From a bacterium (GTDB lineage: Bacteria > Sysuimicrobiota > Sysuimicrobiia > Sysuimicrobiales > Segetimicrobiaceae): a DNA stretch of 64,000 nt. The stretch covers positions 1 through 64,000 of the forward strand of contig DATGFS010000050.1 of the NCBI GenBank assembly GCA_035308905.1. The letters are read 5' to 3'. A model generated the notes under the pieces. The model searched no databases, was not told where the DNA came from, and saw only the letters and a list, made by a program, of their open reading frames with translations. The first letter of the stretch is position 1, and every line of letters starts with the position of its first letter. Below, piece after piece: positions 50,069 through 58,816 of this stretch. Both the position numbers and the translations under genes were made by a program.

Positions 50069-50758
50069 TCACTCCTCCCGCCGCGACATGTTCATCAGCA
50101 GCAGGAGCCGCAGCAGCTCGAGGATCGAGGTGGCCGCGGCCGCGACGTACGTGAGGGCCGCGGCGCCGAGCACGGAGCGGACGCCCCGCAGCTCGTCGTC
50201 GGTCACGAGGTGCTCCGCGGCCAGCACCCGCAGCGCGCGGCCGCTCGCGTCGAACTCGACCGGCAGCGTGATCACCGTGAATGCGACAAACGCGCTGAAG
50301 ATCAGGACCCCGAGCTGCATGAACGTCCCGGAGTGAAAGAAGAACCCGATCAAGAAGATCGGCCACGCCAGCCACGAGCCGAACTGCGTCACCGGCACGA
50401 TCGCCGAGCGCAGCGCGAGCGGCCCGTAGTTGTCCGCGTGCTGCAGCGCGTGGCCGGACTCGTGCGCCGCGACGCCGACCGAAGCCACCGACGCGCCGCC
50501 GTAGACGTCCGACGACAGCCGCAGCACGCGCGTGCGGGGATCGTAGTGGTCGGTGAGCGTGCCGTCGATCCGCTCGATCTGCACGTTCGAAAGTCCGTGA
50601 CGGCGCAGGATTTCGGCCGCCGCCTGGGCGCCGGTCAGCCCGCTTCCGATTGCGACCTGGCTGTACTTGGCATACGTCGAGCGGACCCGCATCTGCGCGT
50701 ACAACGCCAGCAGGACCGCCGGTAGCACGATGATGTAGGTAGGGTCCCAGAAGAACAT
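50069..50758 (-). CDS. Membrane neutral zinc metallopeptidase (YugP family)
   Basis: This 229-aa protein starts with a TM helix (YIIVLPAVLLALYA). The zinc motif is AAHESGHALQHADNY (HExxH), and two further TM segments follow near residues 118-170 before the C-terminal VLGAAALTYVAAAATSILELLRLL. ATG 50758 has GGGGGTGA before it. In Bacillus and many Terrabacteria this gene sits by fmt/rsmB, as here. The substrate is unknown. Confidence 0.9.
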   Translation of the reverse strand: MFFWDPTYIIVLPAVLLALYAQMRVRSTYAKYSQVAIGSGLTGAQAAAEILRRHGLSNVQIERIDGTLTDHYDPRTRVLRLSSDVYGGASVASVGVAAHESGHALQHADNYGPLALRSAIVPVTQFGSWLAWPIFLIGFFFHSGTFMQLGVLIFSAFVAFTVITLPVEFDASGRALRVLAAEHLVTDDELRGVRSVLGAAALTYVAAAATSILELLRLLLLMNMSRREE

Positions 50759-50804
50759 ACGTTCACCCCCAACTGCCAGCATTGTAACATAGGGTCCGGC
50801 CGGC

Positions 50805-51791
50805 CTACGCGGGCGCGCGGGGCGCGGCGCCGGCGAGCACGACGCCGGGCTCCAGATCGCGGCCTCGGGCATACGCGGCGGCGCTCATCCGGCGCCCCGC
50901 GGCCGGCTGCACCTCGTGCACGTGCACCACGCCCTCGCCCGCGGCCACCGCAAGCGGGGTACGGTCGTCCGCCGGCACGCGCAGCACCGTTCCCGGCGCC
51001 GCCGGCCCACCGACCACCATGGTGCCGGCGCCAGCGTCTCCCTGGGCCGCGGTCGCCCGCCAGATCTTGAGCTCGTGACCCCTCAGAAAGGTAAACGCTC
51101 CCGGCCACGGATCGCACGCCCGCACCAGGTTGACGATCACGGCGGCCGGCCGCCCCCAGTCGATCCGGCCCTCTTCCCGCATAAGGCGCGGCGCCCAGGT
51201 CGCGCGCGCGTGATCTTGCGGCAGGCGCGGCGCGCGGCCGGCCTCGATGAGCCGCAGCGCCTCGGCGAGCAGCGCGGCCCCCTCTCCCGCGAGCCGCGCG
51301 GTGAGGGTCCCCGTCGTGTCCTCGGGCCCGATCGGCACGGTTTTCTGGAGGATGATGTCCCCGGCGTCGAGCTCTTCGGACAGGTAGAGAATCGTGACGC
51401 CCGTCTCGATGTCGCCCGCCGCGATGGTCCGTGGGACCGGCGCGGCCCCGCGGTACCGCGGCAGCAGCGACGGGTGTACGTTGACGATGCCGTGCGGCGG
51501 GATCGCGAGGACTTCCGGCGGCACCAGCCGCCCGTAGGCCACGAGCACGCCGACGTCGGGGGCGAACGCGCGCAGCCGCGCGAGGAACGCCGGGTCGCGC
51601 AGGGACGCGGGCTGCAGCACGTCGAGCGCGTACTCGTTGGCCGCCCGCGCGACGGGCGGCGGCTCCACGCGGAGGCCGCGGCCGCGCGGCTTGTCCGCGC
51701 GCGTGACGACGGCGGCCACCTCACCGACCGCCAGCACCGCGTCGAGCGACGGCACCGCGAACTCGGGCGTGCCGAAGAAGACGATCTTCAC
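50805..51791 (-). CDS. fmt: Methionyl-tRNA formyltransferase
   Basis: This 328-aa enzyme formylates initiator Met-tRNA with 10-formyltetrahydrofolate. N-terminal VKIVFFGTPEFAVPSLDAV; the catalytic segment NVHPSLLPRYRGAAP holds Asn and His; the Asp follows in GVTILYLSEELDAGDI. The C-terminal OB-like domain begins around residue 215. The GTG start overlaps def (GTGA), as usual for the def-fmt pair. Confidence 0.95.
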   Translation of the reverse strand: MKIVFFGTPEFAVPSLDAVLAVGEVAAVVTRADKPRGRGLRVEPPPVARAANEYALDVLQPASLRDPAFLARLRAFAPDVGVLVAYGRLVPPEVLAIPPHGIVNVHPSLLPRYRGAAPVPRTIAAGDIETGVTILYLSEELDAGDIILQKTVPIGPEDTTGTLTARLAGEGAALLAEALRLIEAGRAPRLPQDHARATWAPRLMREEGRIDWGRPAAVIVNLVRACDPWPGAFTFLRGHELKIWRATAAQGDAGAGTMVVGGPAAPGTVLRVPADDRTPLAVAAGEGVVHVHEVQPAAGRRMSAAAYARGRDLEPGVVLAGAAPRAPA

Positions 51792-52393
51792 GGCTTTGAT
51801 TTCATGCTGGCCGGACGCGGGTCGTCCGGCACCGCGTCGCCGGAGACGTGGATGTCGGCCGCCGAGGCCGCGCTCTCCGGCGCGACCTCCGTCGCTTCCC
51901 CGCCCGCCGGCCGCAGCGTCTTCGGATCGCGCACGCGGTCGGTGAACAGCACTCCGTCGAGATGGTCGATCTCGTGCTGGAGCACGCGCGCGAGCAGGCC
52001 CTGCGCGTCGACCGTGATGTAGCGGTTGCGGCGGTTGCGGGCCCGGACGGCGACGCGGGCGGACCGCGGCACGTCGCCGAGCAGTCCGGGAATGCTGAGG
52101 CACGCCTCGGTGCCGGTGACCTCGCCTTCCTGCTTCAGCACCTCGGGGTCCACGAGCGCGAGACGGCGATCCTCGACCTCGATGACTATCACGCGCCGTC
52201 CGACCCCCACCTGCGGTGCCGCCAGCCCCACGCCCCTGGCGTGCCGGAGCGTTTCAAACATCTGGTCGATGAGCGTGCGGACCTCCCGCGTGACGCCCCG
52301 GACCGGCTGCGCCCGCCGGCGCAGGATCCCGGCGCGCGGACTGTCCACGGTCACGATCTCGAGGGCGCGCGCGGAGGCGCGTTCGTCCGTCAT
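51788..52393 (-). CDS. def: Peptide deformylase
   Basis: This 201-aa metalloenzyme removes formyl from nascent N-terminal methionine. Motif 1 GVGLAAPQVG, motif 2 EACLSIPG (C98) and motif 3 QHEIDHLDGVLF (H140, E141, H144) are all intact. The C-terminal 40 residues (Glu/Ala/Pro-rich, ending MKSKP) exceed the fold and are encoded by DNA that includes a dispersed hairpin repeat. ATG 52393 overlaps priA (ATGA). Confidence 0.95.
   Translation of the reverse strand: MTDERASARALEIVTVDSPRAGILRRRAQPVRGVTREVRTLIDQMFETLRHARGVGLAAPQVGVGRRVIVIEVEDRRLALVDPEVLKQEGEVTGTEACLSIPGLLGDVPRSARVAVRARNRRNRYITVDAQGLLARVLQHEIDHLDGVLFTDRVRDPKTLRPAGGEATEVAPESAASAADIHVSGDAVPDDPRPASMKSKP
51792..51832. repeat. 41-bp hairpin repeat, copy at def/fmt junction
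   Basis: This element matches 60390-60430 at 32 of 41 positions. Conserved flank GGCTT..ATTTCATG.TGG precedes a perfect stem GCCGGACG/CGTCCGGC with loop CGGGT, then AC. The stem differs from the other copy by an A-T versus C-G pair, a compensatory change. It lies in the 3' end of def and abuts the fmt start codon. Confidence 0.6.
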
Positions 52394-54621
52394 ACGATTT
52401 CCAGCGGATCGACGTCGACGATGAGCCGCGCGCCCGCGGGCGGCACGACCTCCGCCACGATCGCGCGCGCCCCGTCGCGCACCGCCGCGGGGTCGGACCC
52501 CCTCAGGACGCACTGCACGCGGGTCCCTCCGGACCCCCGGAGCGGCGCCGGGCCGAGCACGTCGAGCCGGTGTGCGCGCGCGGCGGCGGCGACGCGTTCG
52601 GCGAGCGCCCGGGCGGGCGCGGGCGCGCCGGACTCCGCCACGACGCGCACGAGGCGCGCATACGGAGGATAGCCGAAGCCCCGGCGCGCCGTCAGTTCCT
52701 CATCGTAAAATGCCGTGTCATGTCCCGTCGCGATCGCGCGCATCACCGGATGATCGGGCACGCGCGTCTGCAGCACGGCTTCCGGCGCCGGTCCCGTGCC
52801 GGACGGCGGAAGGTTCATCGCCGGCGGCGGCTGATCCGCCGGCGGGTGCGCCAGTTCGATCGCGGCGCGCAGCCGCTGCAGCGTCCGCTCCGCGGCGCGA
52901 AAGTCCGGAAGGTACATCGGCCCGTCGGCGTCGATCACGCCCACGAGCGTCGGCCGCGCCCGGTGCGCCCGCAGCCGCGCGACGGTCCCGACCAGCAGCC
53001 GGACCCGGCCGCCGGCGAAGTCCCGAACGAGATGATCCGCGCCGCGCGCCGTGTCCGCGTCGAGACGCGCGATTCGCAGCGCCGGGAAGAGACGGCGGAC
53101 GATCTCCTCGACGCGCTTCGTCCCCGCGCCGACGCCGCGGAGGTTCACGCCGCCGCACCGCGGACAGACGTCGGGGGCCCGGCCGGTGCGTCCACAGACG
53201 CGGCAGCGCAGCGTGCCGTCCTCGCGATCGTAGGCCATTGCAATGTCGCACGCCGGACAGCGCACGGCGGTCCCGCACTCGCGGCAGAGCAGGACGCGGG
53301 CGTAGCCCGTCTGCTGCGCGACGACGGCGACGCTGCCGCGCGCGCGGAGATGGCGCGTGATCGCCTGCACGAGGGCCCGGCTCAAATAGCCGACGTGGCC
53401 GCGCTGCTGCTCCGCGCGCATGTCCACCACCGTCACGGCGGGGGCCGGGCGGCGCGGGGGTACGTGGACGGTCGACAGCTCGCCGGCCGCGGCGGCCGCG
53501 TAGGTTTCCACGGACGGCGCGGCCGAGCCGAGCACCAGCCGCGCGCCCTCGAGCCGCGCGCGCGCGCGCGCGACGTCGCGGGCGTGATAGCGCGGCGCCG
53601 ACTCGGACTTGTACGCCTCGGCCTGTTCGTCGTCGACAACGATCAATCGAAGACAGGGCAGCGGCGCGAACAAGGCCGACCGCGTGCCGACCACCACATC
53701 GACCGCGCCGTCGCGGATGCGGGCCCAGACCGCGCGGCGATCGCGGGTCGTGAGGTCCGAATGCAGCGCACCGACGGCGGCGCGGCCGCGCAGCCGTTCG
53801 ACCAGCGGCGGCACGTCCACGATCTCCGGCACCACGGCGAGCGCGCGCCCGCCGGCGTGTACCGCGGCGGCCACGGTCTCTTCGATCCAGTCCGATCGCG
53901 CCTCGACATCGCCGAGGAGCAGCGTGGCGCGTGCGGCCGCGGGCGCGGCCGCCTCTACGGCCGGGACGGGCGCGCCGGCGAAGGACGGCCGCGGCGCCTC
54001 GCGGATCTGGACGAGACCGGCGGCGGCGAGACGCCGGAGCACGACCCGCCCGCCGCCGGAAGCCAGGTCGGACGCGGGAACCCCCTCCGGCGCGGCGGTC
54101 ACCGCGGCCAGCATCGCGGCCTGCCGCCGGCCGAGCCGCGACGGCAGCGGCCGCGCGGGATTTCGGAGCACCACCCGCGGCCGGGACGGCGCCGGCTCCC
54201 GGAAGACCTCCGGCGGCACCAGGCACTCCACGGCGTCCCGCAGCGAAGACAACGTCTCGCCGGCGATCTCACGGGCGAGGCGGAGCAGCGCCTCCGAAAA
54301 CATCGGCGCCCCATCGGGAAGGTCGATCACGTCCCGCATCGCATGCCCGTCCCCGGCCGGCACGGGACCGCACGGCCTGACCGCCAGCACGACCCCCCAC
54401 ACGCGGCGCGCCCCGAGAGGCACCAGCGCGCGCACGCCGGCGGCGGCGAACGGCCGCAGGGCGTCGGGGACGCGGTAGGTCAGCGGGCGGTCGGCAAGGC
54501 GGGCCGCGCCCGCCACCAGAACATCGACGCAGAGATCCGTGCCCGGAAGACTCTCCGGCGAGTCCGGGGGGCGGCTCGCCGGCGTCGACAGCAGGGTCCC
54601 CGGCCGCCGGTCGGCCGGCAC
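52390..54621 (-). CDS. priA: PriA-like primosomal protein N' with degenerate helicase motifs
   Basis: This 743-aa protein aligns to PriA throughout: N-terminal 3'-DNA-binding domain (about residues 30-140; PLTYRVPD), winged helix, two RecA-like lobes, and C-terminal domain (GYPPYARLVRV). The zinc region keeps all eight cysteines (C446, C449, C455, C458, C473, C476, C486, C489). But the Walker A position reads GDVEARS (237-243) instead of GSGKT; DEEH is DDEQ (330-333); and the arginine-finger region lacks GRAGR. It probably acts as a structural primosome or fork-binding protein without ATPase activity, as proposed for actinobacterial PriA. GTG 54621 start; AGGAGG lies 20 nt upstream, unusually far. 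Confidence 0.88.
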   Translation of the reverse strand: MPADRRPGTLLSTPASRPPDSPESLPGTDLCVDVLVAGAARLADRPLTYRVPDALRPFAAAGVRALVPLGARRVWGVVLAVRPCGPVPAGDGHAMRDVIDLPDGAPMFSEALLRLAREIAGETLSSLRDAVECLVPPEVFREPAPSRPRVVLRNPARPLPSRLGRRQAAMLAAVTAAPEGVPASDLASGGGRVVLRRLAAAGLVQIREAPRPSFAGAPVPAVEAAAPAAARATLLLGDVEARSDWIEETVAAAVHAGGRALAVVPEIVDVPPLVERLRGRAAVGALHSDLTTRDRRAVWARIRDGAVDVVVGTRSALFAPLPCLRLIVVDDEQAEAYKSESAPRYHARDVARARARLEGARLVLGSAAPSVETYAAAAAGELSTVHVPPRRPAPAVTVVDMRAEQQRGHVGYLSRALVQAITRHLRARGSVAVVAQQTGYARVLLCRECGTAVRCPACDIAMAYDREDGTLRCRVCGRTGRAPDVCPRCGGVNLRGVGAGTKRVEEIVRRLFPALRIARLDADTARGADHLVRDFAGGRVRLLVGTVARLRAHRARPTLVGVIDADGPMYLPDFRAAERTLQRLRAAIELAHPPADQPPPAMNLPPSGTGPAPEAVLQTRVPDHPVMRAIATGHDTAFYDEELTARRGFGYPPYARLVRVVAESGAPAPARALAERVAAAARAHRLDVLGPAPLRGSGGTRVQCVLRGSDPAAVRDGARAIVAEVVPPAGARLIVDVDPLEIV

Positions 54622-54646
54622 GAACGCGTTCGTGGGTCCGACCTCC

Positions 54647-55207
54647 TCAGCGTTTCTCCGCGAGAATCGCGGCGACGGCCTCGACGATCGCCTCCGGCTC
54701 GGTCATGCGGCCCAGTCCGACGCGGCCCGAGGCCAGCACCCCCTGCTCCGGCCCGACCACGTGAACGCCGCGGGCGCGCAGGCGGGCGAGATTCTCCTGG
54801 ACCGCCGGGGCCTGCGCCATCGCGTCGCTCATCGCCGGCGCGACCACGACCGGCGCCCGGGTGGCGAGCACCGTCGCCGAGACGGGGTCGTCGCCGAACC
54901 CGCCGGCCAGCCGCGCGAGCAGATCGGCGGTCGCCGGCGCCACGAGCACCAGATCCGCCCGCTCGCCGAGGGCGACGTGGGGCTCCTCCCAGGGCAGGCC
55001 GCCGGCCCACATGTCCGCCACGACCGGCTGCTGCGAGAGCGCGCGGAACGTCAGCGGCGTCACAAACCGCGCCGCCGCCGGCGTCATCACTACGAAGACC
55101 TCGGCGCCGCGCTCCCGCAGCCGGCGTACGACGACCGCGGCCTTGTACGCGGCGATGCTGCCGGTGACGCCGAGGACGATTGTCCGGCCGCGCAGCGACT
55201 CCGCCAC
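54647..55207 (-). CDS. CoaC-like flavoprotein (PPCDC fold), CoaB half absent, catalytic residues changed
   Basis: This 186-aa flavoprotein is homologous to the N-terminal half of bifunctional CoaBC, in the usual genomic slot before priA. TGSIAAYKAA and [20 protein letters not shown] are intact and the active-site histidine is kept (H77). However, the PPCDC motif PAMN reads PAMS (N to S127) and the catalytic cysteine of ACGxxGxGRM is serine (S160). The PPCS (CoaB) domain is missing altogether. It may be a decarboxylase variant or a repurposed FMN protein; coenzyme A synthesis must rely on genes elsewhere. GTG 55207 abuts the kinase stop. Confidence 0.85.
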   Translation of the reverse strand: MAESLRGRTIVLGVTGSIAAYKAAVVVRRLRERGAEVFVVMTPAAARFVTPLTFRALSQQPVVADMWAGGLPWEEPHVALGERADLVLVAPATADLLARLAGGFGDDPVSATVLATRAPVVVAPAMSDAMAQAPAVQENLARLRARGVHVVGPEQGVLASGRVGLGRMTEPEAIVEAVAAILAEKR

Positions 55208-55750
55208 TTACAACCGGCGGCCGGAGCGCTCGCCGCGGAGCGCGCGCGCGAGTCCGGCGATCGCGTGCGTGATGTCTTCCGGGCCCCAGAGCGACGTGTC
55301 GAGGATGAGATGGTAGCGGCTCAGGTCGCCGAGATCGATCCGGTACAGCGCCGCGTAGCGCCGGCGTTCGCAGTCCTCGCGATTGTCGACGTCGGCCCGC
55401 GCCGCGTCGATCGGCATGCCGTCGCGGGCGGCGACACGGCGCGCCCGCACCTCCGCGGGCGCGCGCAGCCAGACGCGTACGTCGCCGTCGACGAGCCAGC
55501 CGCTCAGCCGGCTCTCGATGACGATGTCACCGGCGCGCGCTTCCGTCACCTGGGCCTGGTCAATTGCGCGGTCGATCGAGGGATCCTCTTCGGCCTGGCG
55601 GCCGAGCGCGGCGAGTGTGATGCCGCGGCGGCGGGCCTCCTCCCGGAAGATCTCACCGCTGGATAGATACCGGAGCCCGAGGGCCCGCGCCAGCTCGCGC
55701 GCCACGGTGCTCTTGCCCGCGCCGATTTCGCCGCTTACGGTGACAATCAT
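55208..55750 (-). CDS. cmk: Archaeal-type cytidylate (CMP) kinase-like P-loop kinase
   Basis: This 180-aa nucleoside monophosphate kinase begins with [37 protein letters not shown] (P-loop GEIGAGKST and the SSGEIF substrate motif). [23 protein letters not shown] and [25 protein letters not shown] follow. These match the archaeal and deep-branching CMP kinase group rather than bacterial Cmk or Gmk. It occupies the site where gmk normally follows yicC-remA. It overlaps remA by 4 nt. Confidence 0.85.
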   Translation of the reverse strand: MIVTVSGEIGAGKSTVARELARALGLRYLSSGEIFREEARRRGITLAALGRQAEEDPSIDRAIDQAQVTEARAGDIVIESRLSGWLVDGDVRVWLRAPAEVRARRVAARDGMPIDAARADVDNREDCERRRYAALYRIDLGDLSRYHLILDTSLWGPEDITHAIAGLARALRGERSGRRL

Positions 55751-56043
55751 TCGCCGGCCACCGGTTCCTCTTCGATCTCCTCGTCCTCTTCCTCGACGGC
55801 CTCCTTGCTCGTGAACCGGTGCGCGACCGTCTCGGGCTGAACCGCCGAGAGCACGACGTGTCCGCTGTCGGTGATCACGACCGCGCGCGTCCGCCGGCCG
55901 TACGTCGCGTCGATGAGAATGCCCTTGTCGCGGGCCTCCTGGATGATCCGTTTGATCGGCGCGGAGTCCGGACTCACGATGGCGATGATGCGGCTGGCCG
56001 CCACGATGTTGCCGAACCCGATGTTGATGAGCCGCGTATCCAT
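55747..56043 (-). CDS. remA: RemA/DUF370 regulatory protein
   Basis: This 98-aa protein begins [34 protein letters not shown], highly conserved in the RemA family. It continues [29 protein letters not shown]. In Bacillus RemA is a DNA-binding activator of matrix and osmoprotection genes and forms ring-like oligomers. The last 20 residues are acidic ([10 protein letters not shown]), an extension compared with Bacillus. It lies 20 nt downstream of yicC, the usual partner. Confidence 0.92.
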   Translation of the reverse strand: MDTRLINIGFGNIVAASRIIAIVSPDSAPIKRIIQEARDKGILIDATYGRRTRAVVITDSGHVVLSAVQPETVAHRFTSKEAVEEEDEEIEEEPVAGE

Positions 56044-56063
56044 GGCCGCCCCGTCCTCCGCCG

Positions 56064-56960
56064 TCACTCGACGTTCTGAATCTGTTCCCGCAAACTCTCC
56101 AGCTCGCCCTTGATGGCGATCACGTGCCTGGTGATCTCGAGATCGTTCGCTTTGCTGCCGATCGTGTTGGCCTCCCGGCCGATTTCCTGAACGATGAACT
56201 CCAACGTCCGGCCGATGGCGCCGGGGCCCGCCAGCGTCGTGCGAGACTGCGCGAGGTGGCTGCGGAACCGCGTCAGCTCCTCGGTGATGTCCGAACGGTC
56301 GGCAAACAACGCCACCTCCGTGGCGAGCCGGCCCGGATCGACCGCAACCGACCCGGCGAGCTCCTGAACGCGGCGCTCCAGCCGGGCGTGATAGTCCTCG
56401 ACTACCGCGGGGGCCCGCGCCGCGATCGCCTCGGCGACGCCCTCCATCCGCGCCAGGCGGGCGAGCAGGTCGGCGCTGAGACGGGCGCCCTCGGCCTCCC
56501 GCATCGCCACCAACTTCTCGAGCGCGGCGCCGACGCCGCTTTCGACGGCCGGCCACGCCGCCTCCACATCGGCCTTCTCGTCCTCGATCTTGACGAGGTC
56601 GGGCAGCGACAGGAGCAGCGAAAGGTCGACCGTACCGGACACCGGCAGCGCCTGTCGCAGGCCGTCCAGGGCACTTATGTAGGCCTTGGCGAGCTCCGTG
56701 TCGGTCTTGACCGTACGCGGCCGCCGGCCGTAATCGTCCCGCACGACGACGACGTCCACCCGGCCCCGCAGTACCCGGCTCTGGACGAGGGCGCGGATCC
56801 GGTCCTCGAGTTGGGACAGGTCTCGGGGCGTCCGGACCACCACCTCGCAGAACCGGTGGTTAACCGACCGGACCTCGACTCCGTAGCGGCCCGCGCCGGC
56901 AATGATTTCTCCGGCTCCGAATCCCGTCATGCTGCGCGCCACGGTCAGGAAGTCCGGCAT
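56064..56960 (-). CDS. yicC: YicC/YloC-type endoribonuclease
   Basis: This 298-aa protein has the family start SMTGFGAGE, then [29 protein letters not shown] and the conserved C-terminus ([49 protein letters not shown]). Members are endoribonucleases that act on small or structured RNAs. ATG 56960 is taken; GTG 56942 or ATG 56930 (the MTGFG position) would give the more common short N-terminus. It heads the minus-strand run and diverges from rqcH. Confidence 0.9.
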   Translation of the reverse strand: MPDFLTVARSMTGFGAGEIIAGAGRYGVEVRSVNHRFCEVVVRTPRDLSQLEDRIRALVQSRVLRGRVDVVVVRDDYGRRPRTVKTDTELAKAYISALDGLRQALPVSGTVDLSLLLSLPDLVKIEDEKADVEAAWPAVESGVGAALEKLVAMREAEGARLSADLLARLARMEGVAEAIAARAPAVVEDYHARLERRVQELAGSVAVDPGRLATEVALFADRSDITEELTRFRSHLAQSRTTLAGPGAIGRTLEFIVQEIGREANTIGSKANDLEITRHVIAIKGELESLREQIQNVE

Positions 56961-57091
56961 GGCGCGGCGAATCTCCTTCTTGCTCGTCCGCACGCGTTCG
57001 GACGCGATCTTTCGACGCACGGCCGGCTGGGCCTACGGCGTGCGCCAGTACGCCCCGGCATCGACCAGGGCTCGGCCCGGAGGCTCGATCG

Positions 57092-58813
57092 TTGGCCACC
57101 GTCCCACCACCGGCCCTCGACGCATTGTCCCTCGCCGCGATTGCGGCGGACCTGAACGCGTACGCCGGTCACCGTCTGGCGGGGGTGCGGCAGCCCGATC
57201 CGCAGACGATCGTGCTCGGTTTACGCGACGGACGGCGAACAGAGGACGTATTTTGCTCGATTCATCCCCAGGCGGCGCGACTCCATCTCGGGGCGCCCCG
57301 CATCGCCGGCGAGCGGCTCGGATCGTTTGGCCTGCTGCTGCGCAGCCGCCTCATCGATGCGCATCTGACCCGCGTCGCGCAGCCGCCGTTTGAACGCATC
57401 CTCTACCTCGAGTTGGACACTCTGGACGGTGCGCACACGCTGGTCGCCGAGCTCATGGGCCGGTACAGCAACCTCATTCTCGTGCGCGGCGCCGGCGCGT
57501 CCGGCGTGGTGGTGGGCGCGCTGAAGATCGTGACAGAACAGATGTCGCGGCGATCGGTCACCCCGGGCCGTCCGTACCGCCTGCCGCCCGCCGACCGGCC
57601 GCACCCCGATGCGATCGAGCCGGAGACGCTCGCGCCGCTGCTGACCGGCGAGCGGCCGGTGTGGCGCGCCCTCGCCCAGGGGGTGCTCGGGCTCGGACCC
57701 GTGCTCGCGCACGAGGCGGCGCTTCGCGCGGGCGTCGATCCCGACGTCCCGGCCGCGCACGCCGCCCCCCACGCCTCCGCGATCGCCGAAGTGATCAAGG
57801 CGCTGGCGGGCGCCTTTCGCGCGGCGCAGTTCGCCCCGACGCTCTACCTCCGCGACGGACGTCCGGCCGCCTTTGCGGCCCTCCCGCTCCGCGTGTACGC
57901 GGCGCTCGAAGCGGCTCCGGTCGAGACGATGAGCGAGGCGGTGCGCCGCTACTACGAGGCGGCGGCCGGCAGTACGGTGCTCGAAGAACGGCGGCGCGCG
58001 CTTGCGGCGGCCGTCGCCGCTTCATTTCGGCAAACGGAGCGGGCGCTCGAGGCGAACCGCGCGGCGCTCAGGGAGAGCGAGGCGGCCGAGCGCTTCCGGG
58101 TCTTCGGCGAGCTGCTCCTGACGTACGGACGCGACGTACCTTCCGGCGCCGCGTCGGTATCCGTTCCCGATCACACGGCGGCGGGGACCGCGGTCGAGAT
58201 CCCGCTCGATCCCGCCCTCGGCCCGGTGGAGAATGCGCAGCGGTATTTCCGACGGTACACCAAAGCGCGCGCGGCGGCGTCGGCGATTCCGTCCCGCATC
58301 GCCACGCTGGAGGCGACGGCGGTCGCGCTGCGCGAAGCGGCGATGCACATCGAAACGGCGGCCACCGCCGACGATCTCTACGAAGTGCACACCGATCTCG
58401 TCGCGCGGCGTCTCGTGCGCCGGCCGCCGCGCACACGCCCGGCGGCGCGCTCTGGGCCGCGGCGGTTCGCGGGGCCCGACGGGGCGGTCATCATCGCGGG
58501 CCGCAGCTCGCGCGAGAACGACCACGTCACGTTTCACGTCGCCGGGCCGGACGATCTATGGCTGCACGCGCGGGCGATCCCCGGCGCGCACGTCGTCCTC
58601 AAGACGCCGGGGACGCCGAGCGAGTCGTCGGTGACCGCGGCGGCGCAGGTGGCCGCGTATTACAGCGAGGGCCGGCAGGCGGCGCAGGTCGCGGTCGACG
58701 TGGTGCCGCGCCGGCAGGTGCGCAAGGCGCGCGGCGCGCCGCCGGGGGCCGTCATTTACGAAGGCGAGCGAACGCTGCGGGTCAGCCCGGCGCTCCCGCC
58801 GGATGCGCGCTAG
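57092..58813 (+). CDS. rqcH: NFACT-family protein RqcH (Rqc2 homologue; FbpA-like)
   Basis: This 573-aa protein adds alanine tails to nascent chains on stalled 50S subunits. NFACT-N (about residues 1-200) begins ALDALSLAAIAADLNAYAGHRL and includes LVAELMGRYSNLILV. Helix-hairpin-helix and coiled-coil regions span the middle. NFACT-R (about 450-560) carries IIAGRSSRENDHVTFHVAGPDDLWLHARAIPGAHVV, with the ND and LWxH residues of the family. TTG start at 57092 with GGAGG 8 nt upstream. Only plus-strand gene in the last 27 kb. Confidence 0.92.
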   Translation: MATVPPPALDALSLAAIAADLNAYAGHRLAGVRQPDPQTIVLGLRDGRRTEDVFCSIHPQAARLHLGAPRIAGERLGSFGLLLRSRLIDAHLTRVAQPPFERILYLELDTLDGAHTLVAELMGRYSNLILVRGAGASGVVVGALKIVTEQMSRRSVTPGRPYRLPPADRPHPDAIEPETLAPLLTGERPVWRALAQGVLGLGPVLAHEAALRAGVDPDVPAAHAAPHASAIAEVIKALAGAFRAAQFAPTLYLRDGRPAAFAALPLRVYAALEAAPVETMSEAVRRYYEAAAGSTVLEERRRALAAAVAASFRQTERALEANRAALRESEAAERFRVFGELLLTYGRDVPSGAASVSVPDHTAAGTAVEIPLDPALGPVENAQRYFRRYTKARAAASAIPSRIATLEATAVALREAAMHIETAATADDLYEVHTDLVARRLVRRPPRTRPAARSGPRRFAGPDGAVIIAGRSSRENDHVTFHVAGPDDLWLHARAIPGAHVVLKTPGTPSESSVTAAAQVAAYYSEGRQAAQVAVDVVPRRQVRKARGAPPGAVIYEGERTLRVSPALPPDAR

Positions 58814-58816
58814 CGA

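Noticed and set aside
52570-55167. 865-codon plus-strand frame opposite priA and coaC
   Set aside because: Shadow of the minus-strand genes; Arg/Pro-rich, with no ribosome-binding site or motif.
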